A DNA stretch of 58,450 nt from Treponema sp. (GCA_022510845.1 JAFLSR010000012.1:1-58450), one strand, 5' to 3'. Numbered from the stretch's first letter, positions 51,536 through 58,450 are shown. Translations and numbers: made by a program. Notes: generated from the sequence alone by a model not told the origin.

Positions 51536-53159
51536 CGCATTTTCCGCAACGGCCGCCATATTTTTTTTGAATGTGGTCTTGCAAAACAGAATTCTTTTTT
51601 TGCCAAATTTCTTCCAAGCCGGATTCAAAAACATTTCCCAAAATTTCCGCATCTTCAAAGGCGAAAACTTCGCGGCAAAGGGGAACACTTCCGTCAAAAA
51701 GGATTTCCATGTCGCGCCGCAAATGCCAGCACGGCTCTCGTTCGACTGGCGCGAGGTCGGCGCTTTTTATCGAAGGGAGCGCGGCGCAAAAATTGTCGTA
51801 TTTTTGGATTATGATTTTTCCGCCAGTCGCGCTCGATTTTTCGCTCCATGCGCGGAAAAAATTTTCAAGTTCGTCTTCGTTTTGCGTCGTGCGCGTGAAT
51901 TGCGCGTAAGTTTCGCAAAAATCCGAAGCAAGAATTTTTATCGCCGAAATCGCATCCTGCAAATTCGCGCCGCCATGAAGCGCAGCGAATCTTTCATCGG
52001 AAAACGAATCAAGGGCAATCGCGAAAATCACTTTCTTCCGATTTTCGGCAGGAACAAAACCAAGAATTTTTTTGTACGATTCGCCTTCCACAAAATCTTT
52101 GAGCGCGGCTCCGTCAATTTCCAAAAAGGTCGTCATGCCATTTTGAAAAATTTCGCGGACAAAAGAATCGATTTCGGGATGCAAGGCAGCCTCGCCGAAA
52201 AGCGAAAGCGACACCACGGCATCCTGCGAAAAGTCTTTCATTTTTTTTGCGAGCGCAGAAAATTTTTCGAACGGCATCCGCAATTGTGTGGAACAAATTT
52301 TTTCACCCGTGCGCTTTTCAAAAAAATCCGCGTATGGAGAAAACGGCGGCGACACTTTGCACGAACAGTTCACTTGGACATTGAAAAACATCGGGACGGT
52401 TTTCAAAACCTCGCCGCACTCTTTGGCGATGTCCGAAATCGCAATCACATTTTCTTCACCCACTTTTTGGGAGTCAAGTTCGAGAAGTTCCGCGCGATTT
52501 TTTTCGACGAGTTTTTTCGCCAGATTTTTCGCGCTCAAAAAGTTTGTCTGATTGTCGCACAAAAAATTCATCCGCAAAAGCCTGTAGTCATAACTTGCGA
52601 TTTGCGTTTCAATCTCAAAAGAATTTATGTCGGATTTGATTACATCGAAAATCGAATCCTTTGTAACGGCGGCGTTTCCTTGCTCGCCCGCAATTTTTTC
52701 GCACAACGCGCAAATTATCGAAGCCGCGCCCGCATCCAAAATTTCAGGAGCGAATCCTGCGGGGTATCCATCGGCAAAAGTGTATTCGGCTTTGTATTCG
52801 GTGTGCAGACGAATCAGTTCTTTTGAAAGCGGTGCGTCCAAAAAAGCGGAAGCGGCGTTGGCATAGACGATGCAAGTTTCGCCCGAGTCTTTTGCGAGCG
52901 CGGACATTTTTTCAAGCAGACGCGAAACATTCCAGCCTTCTTCCGCAAGGCAAAAACATTCTCGCGAATTGAGCGCGTCTTTTACGGCCGCTTCGTTTTT
53001 GGAAAAACAGAAAACCGCGATTTTTGAAGACGGAAAATCCCGCGCGAGCATTTCCGCCCAAGCCAGCGAACGCTCGAACGCGCTCTGCTCGCCATTTTTT
53101 GAGGGGAAAACTTTTTCAAACTGTGCCGCGCTTTCGGGCGAAAACAAAACAATTTGCAT
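51510..53159 (-). CDS. spiro-SPASM family protein
   Basis: A 549-residue protein of the spirochaete-specific spiro-SPASM family. The C-terminus is a SPASM-type domain (CWHLRRDMEILFDGSVPLC and CGKCDEYYIF), which binds extra Fe-S clusters in radical-SAM enzymes. The middle (residues 260-460) has the radical-SAM barrel feel (VSLSLFGEAALHPEID, FAIALDSFSDERF), but its usual CxxxCxxC cluster motif is not seen; the region reads QVNCSCKVSPPF. The first 210 residues resemble the SpsF-like domain of the gene two places downstream (YTFADGYPAGFAPEILDAG against YFTFTGLPHGSGVEILKAA). It heads the operon, with a -10 box 10 nt before the ATG. Confidence 0.82.
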   Translation of the reverse strand: MQIVLFSPESAAQFEKVFPSKNGEQSAFERSLAWAEMLARDFPSSKIAVFCFSKNEAAVKDALNSRECFCLAEEGWNVSRLLEKMSALAKDSGETCIVYANAASAFLDAPLSKELIRLHTEYKAEYTFADGYPAGFAPEILDAGAASIICALCEKIAGEQGNAAVTKDSIFDVIKSDINSFEIETQIASYDYRLLRMNFLCDNQTNFLSAKNLAKKLVEKNRAELLELDSQKVGEENVIAISDIAKECGEVLKTVPMFFNVQVNCSCKVSPPFSPYADFFEKRTGEKICSTQLRMPFEKFSALAKKMKDFSQDAVVSLSLFGEAALHPEIDSFVREIFQNGMTTFLEIDGAALKDFVEGESYKKILGFVPAENRKKVIFAIALDSFSDERFAALHGGANLQDAISAIKILASDFCETYAQFTRTTQNEDELENFFRAWSEKSSATGGKIIIQKYDNFCAALPSIKSADLAPVEREPCWHLRRDMEILFDGSVPLCREVFAFEDAEILGNVFESGLEEIWQKKNSVLQDHIQKKYGGRCGKCDEYYIFNF

Positions 53160-53169
53160 TTACAAAATC

Positions 53170-53198
53170 AGCATAGCACAAATATTTTTTTTTCGCAA
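53170..53198 (-). promoter_or_regulatory. promoter of the spiro-SPASM operon
   Basis: On the minus strand TTGCGA (53193-53198), 17 nt, TATGCT (53170-53175), then 10 nt to the ATG, a near-leaderless arrangement. Confidence 0.55.
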
Positions 53199-53276
53199 GC
53201 AGGTGAGCATACCTGGGGAAAAGTCCAAGATTTCCGCCGCGCTTCCTACTCTTCCTTCGTAGTTTTCGAATCTATC

Positions 53277-55193
53277 CTAGCAGGTAGGGGGGGGGTATAC
53301 ATCCGCTTGGTTTTTGAGCACTGAAAGAAATTCCTCTTCCGGAATCGGACGCGAATACAAAAATCCCTGCACATAATCCACATCGAAAAGCATTATCATT
53401 TGGTCTTGGACTTGCGTTTCTATTCCCTCGACAAGGATTTTCAAACTGCCGTCCTTCAGATTTTGAATGAATTTTTTTACGAACCTAAAGAACTCGACAT
53501 TCTTTTCCATCATCGAGATGAAGGAACGACTGACTTTTATCGCCTTGATTGGAAGGGTTATCACGCTTGCGAAATTCAGACAGCCAGTTCCAAAATCGTC
53601 AAAATAAAAAACCACGCCCTTGCCGGAAAGCCGCAGCATATTCCTGCGAACCGAATTGAATTCGTCGGCGGAAACGCCTCCAGTAATTTCAATTATGATG
53701 TCTCCGGGTTTTATGCCGAATCGTTCGATTGTTTCCAAAATAAAATCGACGATTTCGGGATCGACAATTTGGTGGATGAAAAGATTCACCGAAATTGAAC
53801 CGACAAAATCTTTGTTGCGGCGCACAAAATCGCACGCCTTTTCAAAAACCACTTTTCCCAACTGTTCGATTAGGCCGCGCGATTCGGCGACCGGAATGAA
53901 TTCGGAAGGCATGACATCGCCAATTTCAGTGTTCACGAGCCGCGCCAAAGCCTCGGCAAAAACGAAGCGGCGTTCCTTCGCAGAATAAATCGGCTGGAAA
54001 TAAATTTGGAACTGCGAAGAATTCATGTTCAGTTCGCGTTCGAGAATTCTGCGAATCGCTTTTTCCCGGTTCAGTTCGTCAACATACGCCCTGTGGCAGA
54101 AAAATATTTTTTGGTCTTTCGCGGAACGCGCGAGCGAAAAAAGGCGTTCCTCCAACTCCATCGCCTCTTCGTAGTTTTTTGCGTGCGAAGGAAGGTCGAT
54201 TACCACAGCAAGGAAATTCACACTCCAAACCGATTTTTTTCCGACATTGAAATTCTCGAAGTGCTCGAAAAAATTTTGAAGATTAGTTTTCATCGCCTCA
54301 AAATTTTCGGAAAGCACGGCGAATTTGTTTGCGCCAAGATGATACGAATTGCGGCCGAAAAACTGCACGAGCGCGGACGAAATTTCTTGCAGCAAAAACC
54401 GAAAATCGCCGTAACTCATGCAACTTTCAAGATGCGCGTAATTTTCGACAGAAATCATTACGAGCGACGAGCGCGGACTTTTATTGAGAATGCTTTCAAA
54501 ATAAGGAGTCGTGAGAAGCCCAGTCTGCAAATCATATTCAAGCAAGTCGGACTGCACGCACAAATAAACCAACAACAAGACGGCAAAAGAGGCAGTTCCA
54601 GTCATAACCCAGTATGTCGAAAAAAACTGAATCGATGTAATGCCCATCGCCAAGAACGGATAAAGAATGAAAGAAATCTTTATGCGACGAGAAATCGTTT
54701 TTTTGTTGTACAACGCCGCGGCAAAAATGAGCATCGCATAGAACGCGCTTTCGATGTAGGTTATGTTTTTGAACGAACCGCGCGTGTATCCCAAAACCGA
54801 ATCGTAGTGAAAAATCAGATTGAATTTGAAGTTCAATGCAAGCACAATCAAATACACAAAAATCGGCGCGAAAATCAATGCATACAATGCCTTTTTGAAT
54901 TTCCACGAGGACGGCAAAAATTCGAACACATAACGCACAAAAGAAAAGGGCGTAAGTCCGAGGAACAAAAAGAAAAGCGAAGTGACGGCCGTAGAAAGCG
55001 GAATCAGCCTCGCTTCAAAATGTTCAATAAAATAAATTGAAAATATGTTCGTAAGGGCAGAAAGCAAAGTGCAGACGACGCAGAGGAAAAATAAAAAATT
55101 TTTTCTTTCTCCCATATCAAAAGAAAGAAGCGTATTAAAAAGCAATACTGACGAAAGAATCAAAACGCAGATTTCGCCAAGATAATTGTACAT
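53277..55193 (-). CDS. membrane EAL-domain protein with degenerate GGDEF
   Basis: A 638-residue protein. Residues 1-225 hold seven or so membrane helices, likely a sensor. Residues 230-370 are a GGDEF domain whose active site reads HLGANKFAVL, so it should not make c-di-GMP. Residues 385-630 are an EAL phosphodiesterase: FAEALARLVN, SVNLFIHQ, IIEITGG, YFDDFGTGCLNF, IKVSRSFI, ILVEGIET and VQGFLYSRPIP. Most catalytic residues are kept, but the usual KxD reads KVS, so activity needs proof. A run of nine Cs near the 3' end encodes the final prolines (VYPPPTC), so slippage would change the tail. The promoter overlaps that of the divergent flavin-binding gene. Confidence 0.9.
   Translation of the reverse strand: MYNYLGEICVLILSSVLLFNTLLSFDMGERKNFLFFLCVVCTLLSALTNIFSIYFIEHFEARLIPLSTAVTSLFFLFLGLTPFSFVRYVFEFLPSSWKFKKALYALIFAPIFVYLIVLALNFKFNLIFHYDSVLGYTRGSFKNITYIESAFYAMLIFAAALYNKKTISRRIKISFILYPFLAMGITSIQFFSTYWVMTGTASFAVLLLVYLCVQSDLLEYDLQTGLLTTPYFESILNKSPRSSLVMISVENYAHLESCMSYGDFRFLLQEISSALVQFFGRNSYHLGANKFAVLSENFEAMKTNLQNFFEHFENFNVGKKSVWSVNFLAVVIDLPSHAKNYEEAMELEERLFSLARSAKDQKIFFCHRAYVDELNREKAIRRILERELNMNSSQFQIYFQPIYSAKERRFVFAEALARLVNTEIGDVMPSEFIPVAESRGLIEQLGKVVFEKACDFVRRNKDFVGSISVNLFIHQIVDPEIVDFILETIERFGIKPGDIIIEITGGVSADEFNSVRRNMLRLSGKGVVFYFDDFGTGCLNFASVITLPIKAIKVSRSFISMMEKNVEFFRFVKKFIQNLKDGSLKILVEGIETQVQDQMIMLFDVDYVQGFLYSRPIPEEEFLSVLKNQADVYPPPTC
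53287..53295. repeat. poly-G/C tract (9 nt) in the end of the EAL gene
   Basis: Nine Gs on the plus strand, nine Cs in the coding strand, five codons before the stop codon. Confidence 0.9.
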
Positions 55194-55214
55194 AACACTA
55201 AAATACTATATAAT
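55186..55214 (+). promoter_or_regulatory. promoter of the flavin-binding protein gene
   Basis: TTGTAC (55186-55191), 17 nt, TATAAT (55209-55214). The -35 box overlaps the start of the divergent EAL gene. Confidence 0.6.
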
Positions 55215-55231
55215 ACTGAAAGTTTTTTCAA
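55203..55231 (-). promoter_or_regulatory. promoter of the EAL gene, near-leaderless
   Basis: On the minus strand TTGAAA (55226-55231), 17 nt, TAGTAT (55203-55208), 9 nt before the ATG. It overlaps the divergent promoter at 55186-55214, so the two should compete. Confidence 0.55.
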
Positions 55232-55244
55232 TAGGAAAAAGACG

Positions 55245-55784
55245 ATGTTCAGAAAAATGCGAAGAGAAAAACAGCAACTTTCGCGCGAGGAAACGCTTGA
55301 AATTCTGAAAAACGGGAAGACCGCGGTTTTGGCATTGAGCGGCGATGACGGCTATCCATACGCCGTTCCAGTGAACTATGTTTTTTGCCAAGAAAAATCC
55401 GCGCCAGCAATTTCGGACGAATCAGCGCCATTCGGAAAAATTTTATTTCACGGAGCGAAATCCGGCCACAAAATCGACGCGCTCAAAAAATGCCAAAAAG
55501 TAAGCCTTTGCGTAATTCAAAGCGATGACATCATAAAAGAAAAACTCACCACGGCGTACAAAAGCGTCATCGTGTTCGGCACGGCGAGGATTTTGGAAAA
55601 CGAAGAAGAGATTTTCAAAGCGGCGGAAATTTTCGGATTGCGATACAACGAAGACGCGCAATTCGTTCGCGAAGAAATTCGCCGAATGTTCAGCGCGCTT
55701 TGCTGCGTGGAAATCCAAATCGAGCACGCGACGGGAAAACAAGGAAGTTCGCTTGTAAAACACGCGGCGCAAAATAATTTTTGA
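55245..55784 (+). CDS. pyridoxamine 5'-phosphate oxidase-family flavoprotein (NimA-like)
   Basis: A 179-residue split-barrel protein, probably FMN- or F420-type flavin binding. ETLEILKNGKTAVLALSGDDGYPYAVPVNYVF at the N-terminus is typical of the NimA-like branch; KILFHGAKSGHKIDALKK is the flavin-phosphate region. Such proteins act as nitro- or heme-related reductases or stress proteins, but the substrate cannot be read from sequence. The gene is alone, divergent from the EAL gene; the ATG is preceded by AGGAAAAAG. Confidence 0.85.
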   Translation: MFRKMRREKQQLSREETLEILKNGKTAVLALSGDDGYPYAVPVNYVFCQEKSAPAISDESAPFGKILFHGAKSGHKIDALKKCQKVSLCVIQSDDIIKEKLTTAYKSVIVFGTARILENEEEIFKAAEIFGLRYNEDAQFVREEIRRMFSALCCVEIQIEHATGKQGSSLVKHAAQNNF

Positions 55785-55834
55785 CAATGAAATTCAGATT
55801 AAAATTTTGTGAACCTTGTCGAAACGCTTGTACG

Positions 55835-56434
55835 CTATTCGCCCCTTGATTTTTTTCCAACCAAGTTGTTCAAAAAGTAAATCATAATTCCAAGGAAAAT
55901 CGCGCTAAAAATTATCATGGCGGCGTTCACCTTGAAGAAAAAAATCAGCGCAAACGATGCCGCGAGCAGAATCGCGCTAAAAAAATCTGCCACAGTTTTT
56001 TTGAAAAGTTTCAAAAACGAACAACTCAAATTCGCGGCAACCGCGATGTTGATTCCTGTCAACGCTTTTTGGACTATGGGAATCTGGTCGATTGAATTTA
56101 TCGATGCCGCAAGAACCGTAATCACGATGATTGAAGGCGTTACGATTGCGAGCGTTGCAACAACGCCCCCTAAAACGCCTCGAAGTTTGTGTCCGCAAAA
56201 CGTCGCTACGTTCACGGCGATTATGCCTGGCGTAGCCTGCCCGATTGCGTAATAATCGATGAGTTCGTCTTGCGTTACCCAGCCGCGTTTTTGGCAAAGT
56301 TCGCGTTCCAAAATCGGAAGCATCGCAAGCCCCCCCCCGAAAGTGACAAAGCCGATTTTCACGAAGGCAATAAAAAGTTCTGCCAAAAGTTTTGCGCCGC
56401 CCTTTGTGTTTTCATCCGAAGAATTTTCATTCAT
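55835..56434 (-). CDS. chromate transporter (ChrA), second half-length subunit
   Basis: A 199-residue membrane protein, homologous to the one at 6273. VKIGFVTFGGGLAMLPIL near residue 28 and GQATPGIIAVNVATFCG near residue 75 are the FGGG and TPG motifs; five to six helices are visible. The FGGG motif is encoded by nine consecutive Gs (56330-56338), a slippage hazard not shared by the other half, which uses mixed codons. ATG 56434 has GGGA 7 nt upstream; ATG 56461 would overlap the aroC stop by 4 nt and is an alternative. Confidence 0.86.
   Translation of the reverse strand: MNENSSDENTKGGAKLLAELFIAFVKIGFVTFGGGLAMLPILERELCQKRGWVTQDELIDYYAIGQATPGIIAVNVATFCGHKLRGVLGGVVATLAIVTPSIIVITVLAASINSIDQIPIVQKALTGINIAVAANLSCSFLKLFKKTVADFFSAILLAASFALIFFFKVNAAMIIFSAIFLGIMIYFLNNLVGKKSRGE
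56330..56338. repeat. poly-C/G tract (9 nt) in the chromate transporter motif
   Basis: Nine Cs on the plus strand; in the coding strand nine Gs encode the glycines of FGGG. A one-base change would truncate the protein within the first helix. Confidence 0.9.
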
Positions 56435-56457
56435 AAAAATTTCCCAAAAACGCCCTG

Positions 56458-57597
56458 TCATTTTCCTAATGCCGCGCATTCGTTTTGCAAATACAAGTCC
56501 GCAAGAACGAGCGCGCTCATCGCTTCCACGACAGGAACGATTCTTGGACACAGGCACACATCGTGGCGGCCGTGAATCTGCAAAGCCGTTTCCTCGAATT
56601 CGATTTTTTTCTCCGCGGGCCTTTTGGGATCGCTTTTCGTGCGAATCGTCTTTTGCTCGCAAAAAATGCTTGGCACTGGCTTTACGGCGATGCGGAAAAT
56701 TATTTTTTCGCCGTTCGAAATGCCGCCCAAAATTCCTCCCGAATTGTTCGAAAGAAATTTTGGCTTTCCGTTTTTGTCCAAACGGATTTGGTCGTTGTTT
56801 TCTTTTCCCGTGGAATCCGCCGAAGCAAAGCCCGCGCCGAATTCGATTCCCTTCACCGCTCCAATCGAAAGCATCGCCTGCGCCAAAAGCGCGTCAAGTT
56901 TTTCGAAAACCGGCTCGCCCAAACCGCTTGGCACGCCGCGAATTTCGCATTCGATTATGCCGCCCGCGGAATTTCCTTGGGCGCGGAGTTCTTCGATTTT
57001 CGACTGCATCAATTCGGCGGCTTTCAAGTCCGCCGCGCGGAGGGGATTTTTTTCGATGTCGGAGAAATTTATCGTATTGCAGGAAATGCCCGCCGCGCGC
57101 AAAGTGTACGCCGTGATTGAGAATTTTTTTCCGAGGCACTGTTCCAAAAATTGCCTTGCGATTGCACCCGCCGCCACACGCGCGCAGGTTTCCCTTCCGC
57201 TCGAACGTCCGCCGCCGCGGTAGTCACGGAATCCGTATTTTTCGAAATAAGAAAAGTCGGCGTGCCCCGGGCGGAAAGTGGCTGCGAGGTTCGAGTAGTC
57301 TTTGGAATTCTGCGAAGTGTTTTTTATTGCGATGGCAATCGGAGTGCCTTGCGAAAAGCCTTCGAACACGCCGCTCAAAATTTCCGCCGTGTCGGATTCG
57401 TCGCGCGAAGTTACGGCGGCATTTTTTTCACCCGCGAATTTTTTTCCGGGACGGCGGCGTTCCAATTCGCGCTGGATTTTTTCCGCGCTGATTTTTATTC
57501 CGGAAGGAACGCCTTCCACAACGCAGCCCAAAGCGTTTCCGTGGCTTTCGCCGAACGTCGTGACTTTGAAAATTTTGCCAAAAGAATTTCCGCCCAT
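56458..57597 (-). CDS. aroC: chorismate synthase
   Basis: A 379-residue FMN-dependent enzyme that makes chorismate, the branch point for aromatic amino acids. The start GNSFGKIFKVTTFGESHG has the signature and one catalytic His; RPGHADFSYFEKYGFRDYRG and GRSSGRETCARVAAGAIA follow, and DVCLCPRIVPVVEAM ends the conserved core. ATG 57597 has GGAGAAAAG directly upstream; earlier in-frame starts would cross a large hairpin (57623-57661) in the leader. The chromate transporter subunit gene follows it closely. Confidence 0.97.
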   Translation of the reverse strand: MGGNSFGKIFKVTTFGESHGNALGCVVEGVPSGIKISAEKIQRELERRRPGKKFAGEKNAAVTSRDESDTAEILSGVFEGFSQGTPIAIAIKNTSQNSKDYSNLAATFRPGHADFSYFEKYGFRDYRGGGRSSGRETCARVAAGAIARQFLEQCLGKKFSITAYTLRAAGISCNTINFSDIEKNPLRAADLKAAELMQSKIEELRAQGNSAGGIIECEIRGVPSGLGEPVFEKLDALLAQAMLSIGAVKGIEFGAGFASADSTGKENNDQIRLDKNGKPKFLSNNSGGILGGISNGEKIIFRIAVKPVPSIFCEQKTIRTKSDPKRPAEKKIEFEETALQIHGRHDVCLCPRIVPVVEAMSALVLADLYLQNECAALGK

Positions 57598-57622
57598 CTT
57601 TTCTCCAAATATACACGCCCAG

Positions 57623-57661
57623 CGAGTTTTTGTACAAGTCAAAGACTTGAACAAAAACTCG
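57623..57661. repeat. 18-bp hairpin in the aroC leader
   Basis: CGAGTTTTTGT pairs with ACAAAAACTCG, then one A/A mismatch, then CAAGTC with GACTTG around loop AAA. It lies 26 nt before the aroC start. Confidence 0.8.
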
Positions 57662-57682
57662 TTAAGCAAGTCAAAGACTTGC
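57650..57682. repeat. hairpin element related to 37751-37782
   Basis: AACAAAAACTCGTTA (57650-57664), then GCAAGTC-AAA-GACTTGC (57666-57682). The lead-in is the same as at 37751, but the hairpin stem is different. Confidence 0.75.
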
Positions 57683-57735
57683 GACTTTCACTACCGCTGG
57701 AGTACCTTCTGGTCGCAAGCAGTTGGCTTGCTTAC

Positions 57736-57758
57736 CGAGTTTTGCTTCGCAAAACTCG
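57736..57758. repeat. 10-3-10 hairpin between aroC and the small membrane protein gene
   Basis: CGAGTTTTGC-TTC-GCAAAACTCG, a perfect 10-bp stem. Together with the two elements before it, it makes 57598-57810 almost entirely palindromic. Confidence 0.8.
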
Positions 57759-57810
57759 CGAAGATAAGCATCCGAACGGGGGTTCAAAAAATAAAAAACT
57801 CGATGTTAAA

Positions 57811-58227
57811 CTATTTTCCGTTTTTAATCAAAAGGACTCCGCCGATGATGAGCGCGTTCTTCGACAACAGCAAAAGCCAGTGCAAGACCATGATTGACTT
57901 GAAGTCGCCGAGGTTCAAAATCAGCGTGATGACAGTAATCACAATCCAAAGCACGAGCGTAACATATTTGAAAACGTCATCGAATTTGTCGAAGTCCATT
58001 CCGAACGCTTTTAGCGCGAACATTATTCCGCACAGCAAAAGCACGATTGCGACAATCAAATTCACGACACCCGCTCCCTTTCCGAAAATCTCTGTAATCG
58101 CTTCGATTTCAGTGCTGGAAATGGAAGCCCCTTCCCGCGTAATCAGGCAGAACGCCGTCACGATGAAATAGATTGCCAACGCCAATTGCGTAATGAAAAT
58201 TCCCCAAGTTCTCTGCTGCTTTGCCAT
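57811..58227 (-). CDS. small integral membrane protein of unknown function
   Basis: A 138-residue protein with four hydrophobic helices (IFITQLALAIYFIVTAFC, VVNLIVAIVLLLCGIMF, VTLVLWIVITVITLIL and a last one near LLLLSKNALIIGGVLL). It has no signal beyond the first helix and no motif I know. GGAGGAAAC precedes ATG 58227. It has its own promoter; aroC downstream is separated by hairpins. Confidence 0.7.
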   Translation of the reverse strand: MAKQQRTWGIFITQLALAIYFIVTAFCLITREGASISSTEIEAITEIFGKGAGVVNLIVAIVLLLCGIMFALKAFGMDFDKFDDVFKYVTLVLWIVITVITLILNLGDFKSIMVLHWLLLLSKNALIIGGVLLIKNGK

Positions 58228-58286
58228 GTTTCCTCCAAAAGCAAATTTTGTTTTCGCGCGAATCAAGATGCAAAATCCGATTTAGA

Positions 58287-58316
58287 ATTATATCACAAAA
58301 ATGCGGGTTTGCTCAA
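58287..58316 (-). promoter_or_regulatory. promoter of the small membrane protein gene
   Basis: On the minus strand TTGAGC (58311-58316), 18 nt, TATAAT (58287-58292). Confidence 0.6.
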
Positions 58317-58327
58317 TATTTGGCATA

Positions 58328-58356
58328 TTGAATTTTTTTCAAAAAAAATATATCAT
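58328..58356 (+). promoter_or_regulatory. promoter of dapA
   Basis: TTGAAT (58328-58333), 17 nt, TATCAT (58351-58356), about 48 nt before the start codon. Confidence 0.45.
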
Positions 58357-58404
58357 CGAAAAAGCCTAGTAAGATTTTTTTTATTGATTTATACTGGAGG
58401 ATGT

Positions 58405-58450
58405 ATGAACAAGTTCCGTGGCGCGTACACTGCGCTTATCACCCCGATGA
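58405..58450 (+). CDS. dapA: 4-hydroxy-tetrahydrodipicolinate synthase, 5' end only
   Basis: The window ends after 15 codons. MNKFRGAYTALITPM matches the start of DapA, whose first strand reads GvyTALiTPf, the enzyme that begins the lysine and diaminopimelate branch. GGAGG lies 4 nt before the ATG. So few residues cannot exclude a related aldolase. Confidence 0.65.
   Translation, partial: MNKFRGAYTALITPM

Noticed and set aside
51417..52826. A 469-residue open frame on the plus strand
   Set aside because: It is antisense to the spiro-SPASM and GT-A genes, with no start signal and biased composition.

Overview
The window is a gene-dense bacterial chromosome segment (about 45 protein genes, three tRNAs) that most likely comes from a Treponema-type spirochaete. 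The evidence is a gene for the periplasmic-flagellum sheath protein FlaA, a spiro-SPASM family protein known only from spirochaetes, a GGGtGRT protein paired with a NifU-like scaffold, and a short AURKAIP1/COX24-type ribosomal protein. Three features recur: genes packed with 1-35 nt overlaps, promoters with a 17-nt spacer, and a surprising number of genes whose -10 box lies only 6-10 nt before the start codon, which predicts leaderless mRNAs.

Layout. 0-9.7 kb: 23-nt tandem repeats, thrH with a structured leader, a SPOR-domain cell-envelope protein pair, ribonuclease Y, an Mrp Fe-S carrier, one half of a chromate transporter, the GGGtGRT/NifU-like pair (with the relic tail of a second GGGtGRT gene beside it) and a SpoT-like HD hydrolase bracketed by inverted repeats. 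9.8-12.6 kb: valS. 12.6-16.3 kb: an accessory island with a HEPN-like protein, an unknown small protein, a secreted ankyrin protein, a DUF6261 protein and seven exact-period 42-nt repeats. 16.5-26.3 kb: housekeeping genes (uracil-DNA glycosylase, priA, truA, DUF2225, then dxs-folP-cdaA-cdaR-acpS, with the ribosomal miniprotein upstream). 26.5-31 kb: a 1469-residue acyl-CoA dehydratase activase-type protein. 31-37 kb: tRNA-Gln and tRNA-Glu, a minimal kinase, birA, a tandem P-II protein with a tandem DUF1538 membrane protein, mtnN and a glycosyltransferase. 37-41.9 kb: RelB antitoxin with a truncated YoeB toxin, a FlhG/MinD-like ATPase, lgt, a 22-nt palindromic repeat array, gap and a second tRNA-Glu. 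42-46.3 kb: a RelA-type synthetase with TPRs, flaA, a GerMN protein and a cell-wall amidase. 46.3-53.2 kb: the most interesting locus, an operon running spiro-SPASM, GT-A glycosyltransferase-like protein, SpsF/PseG/methyltransferase triple fusion, ATP-grasp enzyme, amidase. 53.3-58.4 kb: a membrane EAL protein, a flavin-binding oxidoreductase, the second chromate transporter half, aroC, a small membrane protein and the start of dapA.

How parts may work together. The 46-53 kb operon has the parts to activate a sugar with CMP, trim a nucleotide sugar, methylate it, transfer it and ligate something by ATP-grasp chemistry; beside flaA it is a candidate for making the unusual flagellar or surface glycan of treponemes. 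I infer from direct comparison that the N-terminal third of the spiro-SPASM protein is a degenerate copy of the SpsF-like nucleotidyltransferase domain encoded two genes downstream. Signalling is well represented: c-di-AMP synthesis (cdaA/cdaR), c-di-GMP breakdown (EAL), and alarmone synthesis and hydrolysis by separate small proteins.

Intergenic DNA is unusually rich in short hairpins with 3-nt loops whose stem sequences change while pairing is kept, and in three 8-9 nt poly-C/G tracts, two of them inside coding sequences. All functional calls rest on reading motifs by eye; no database search was run.
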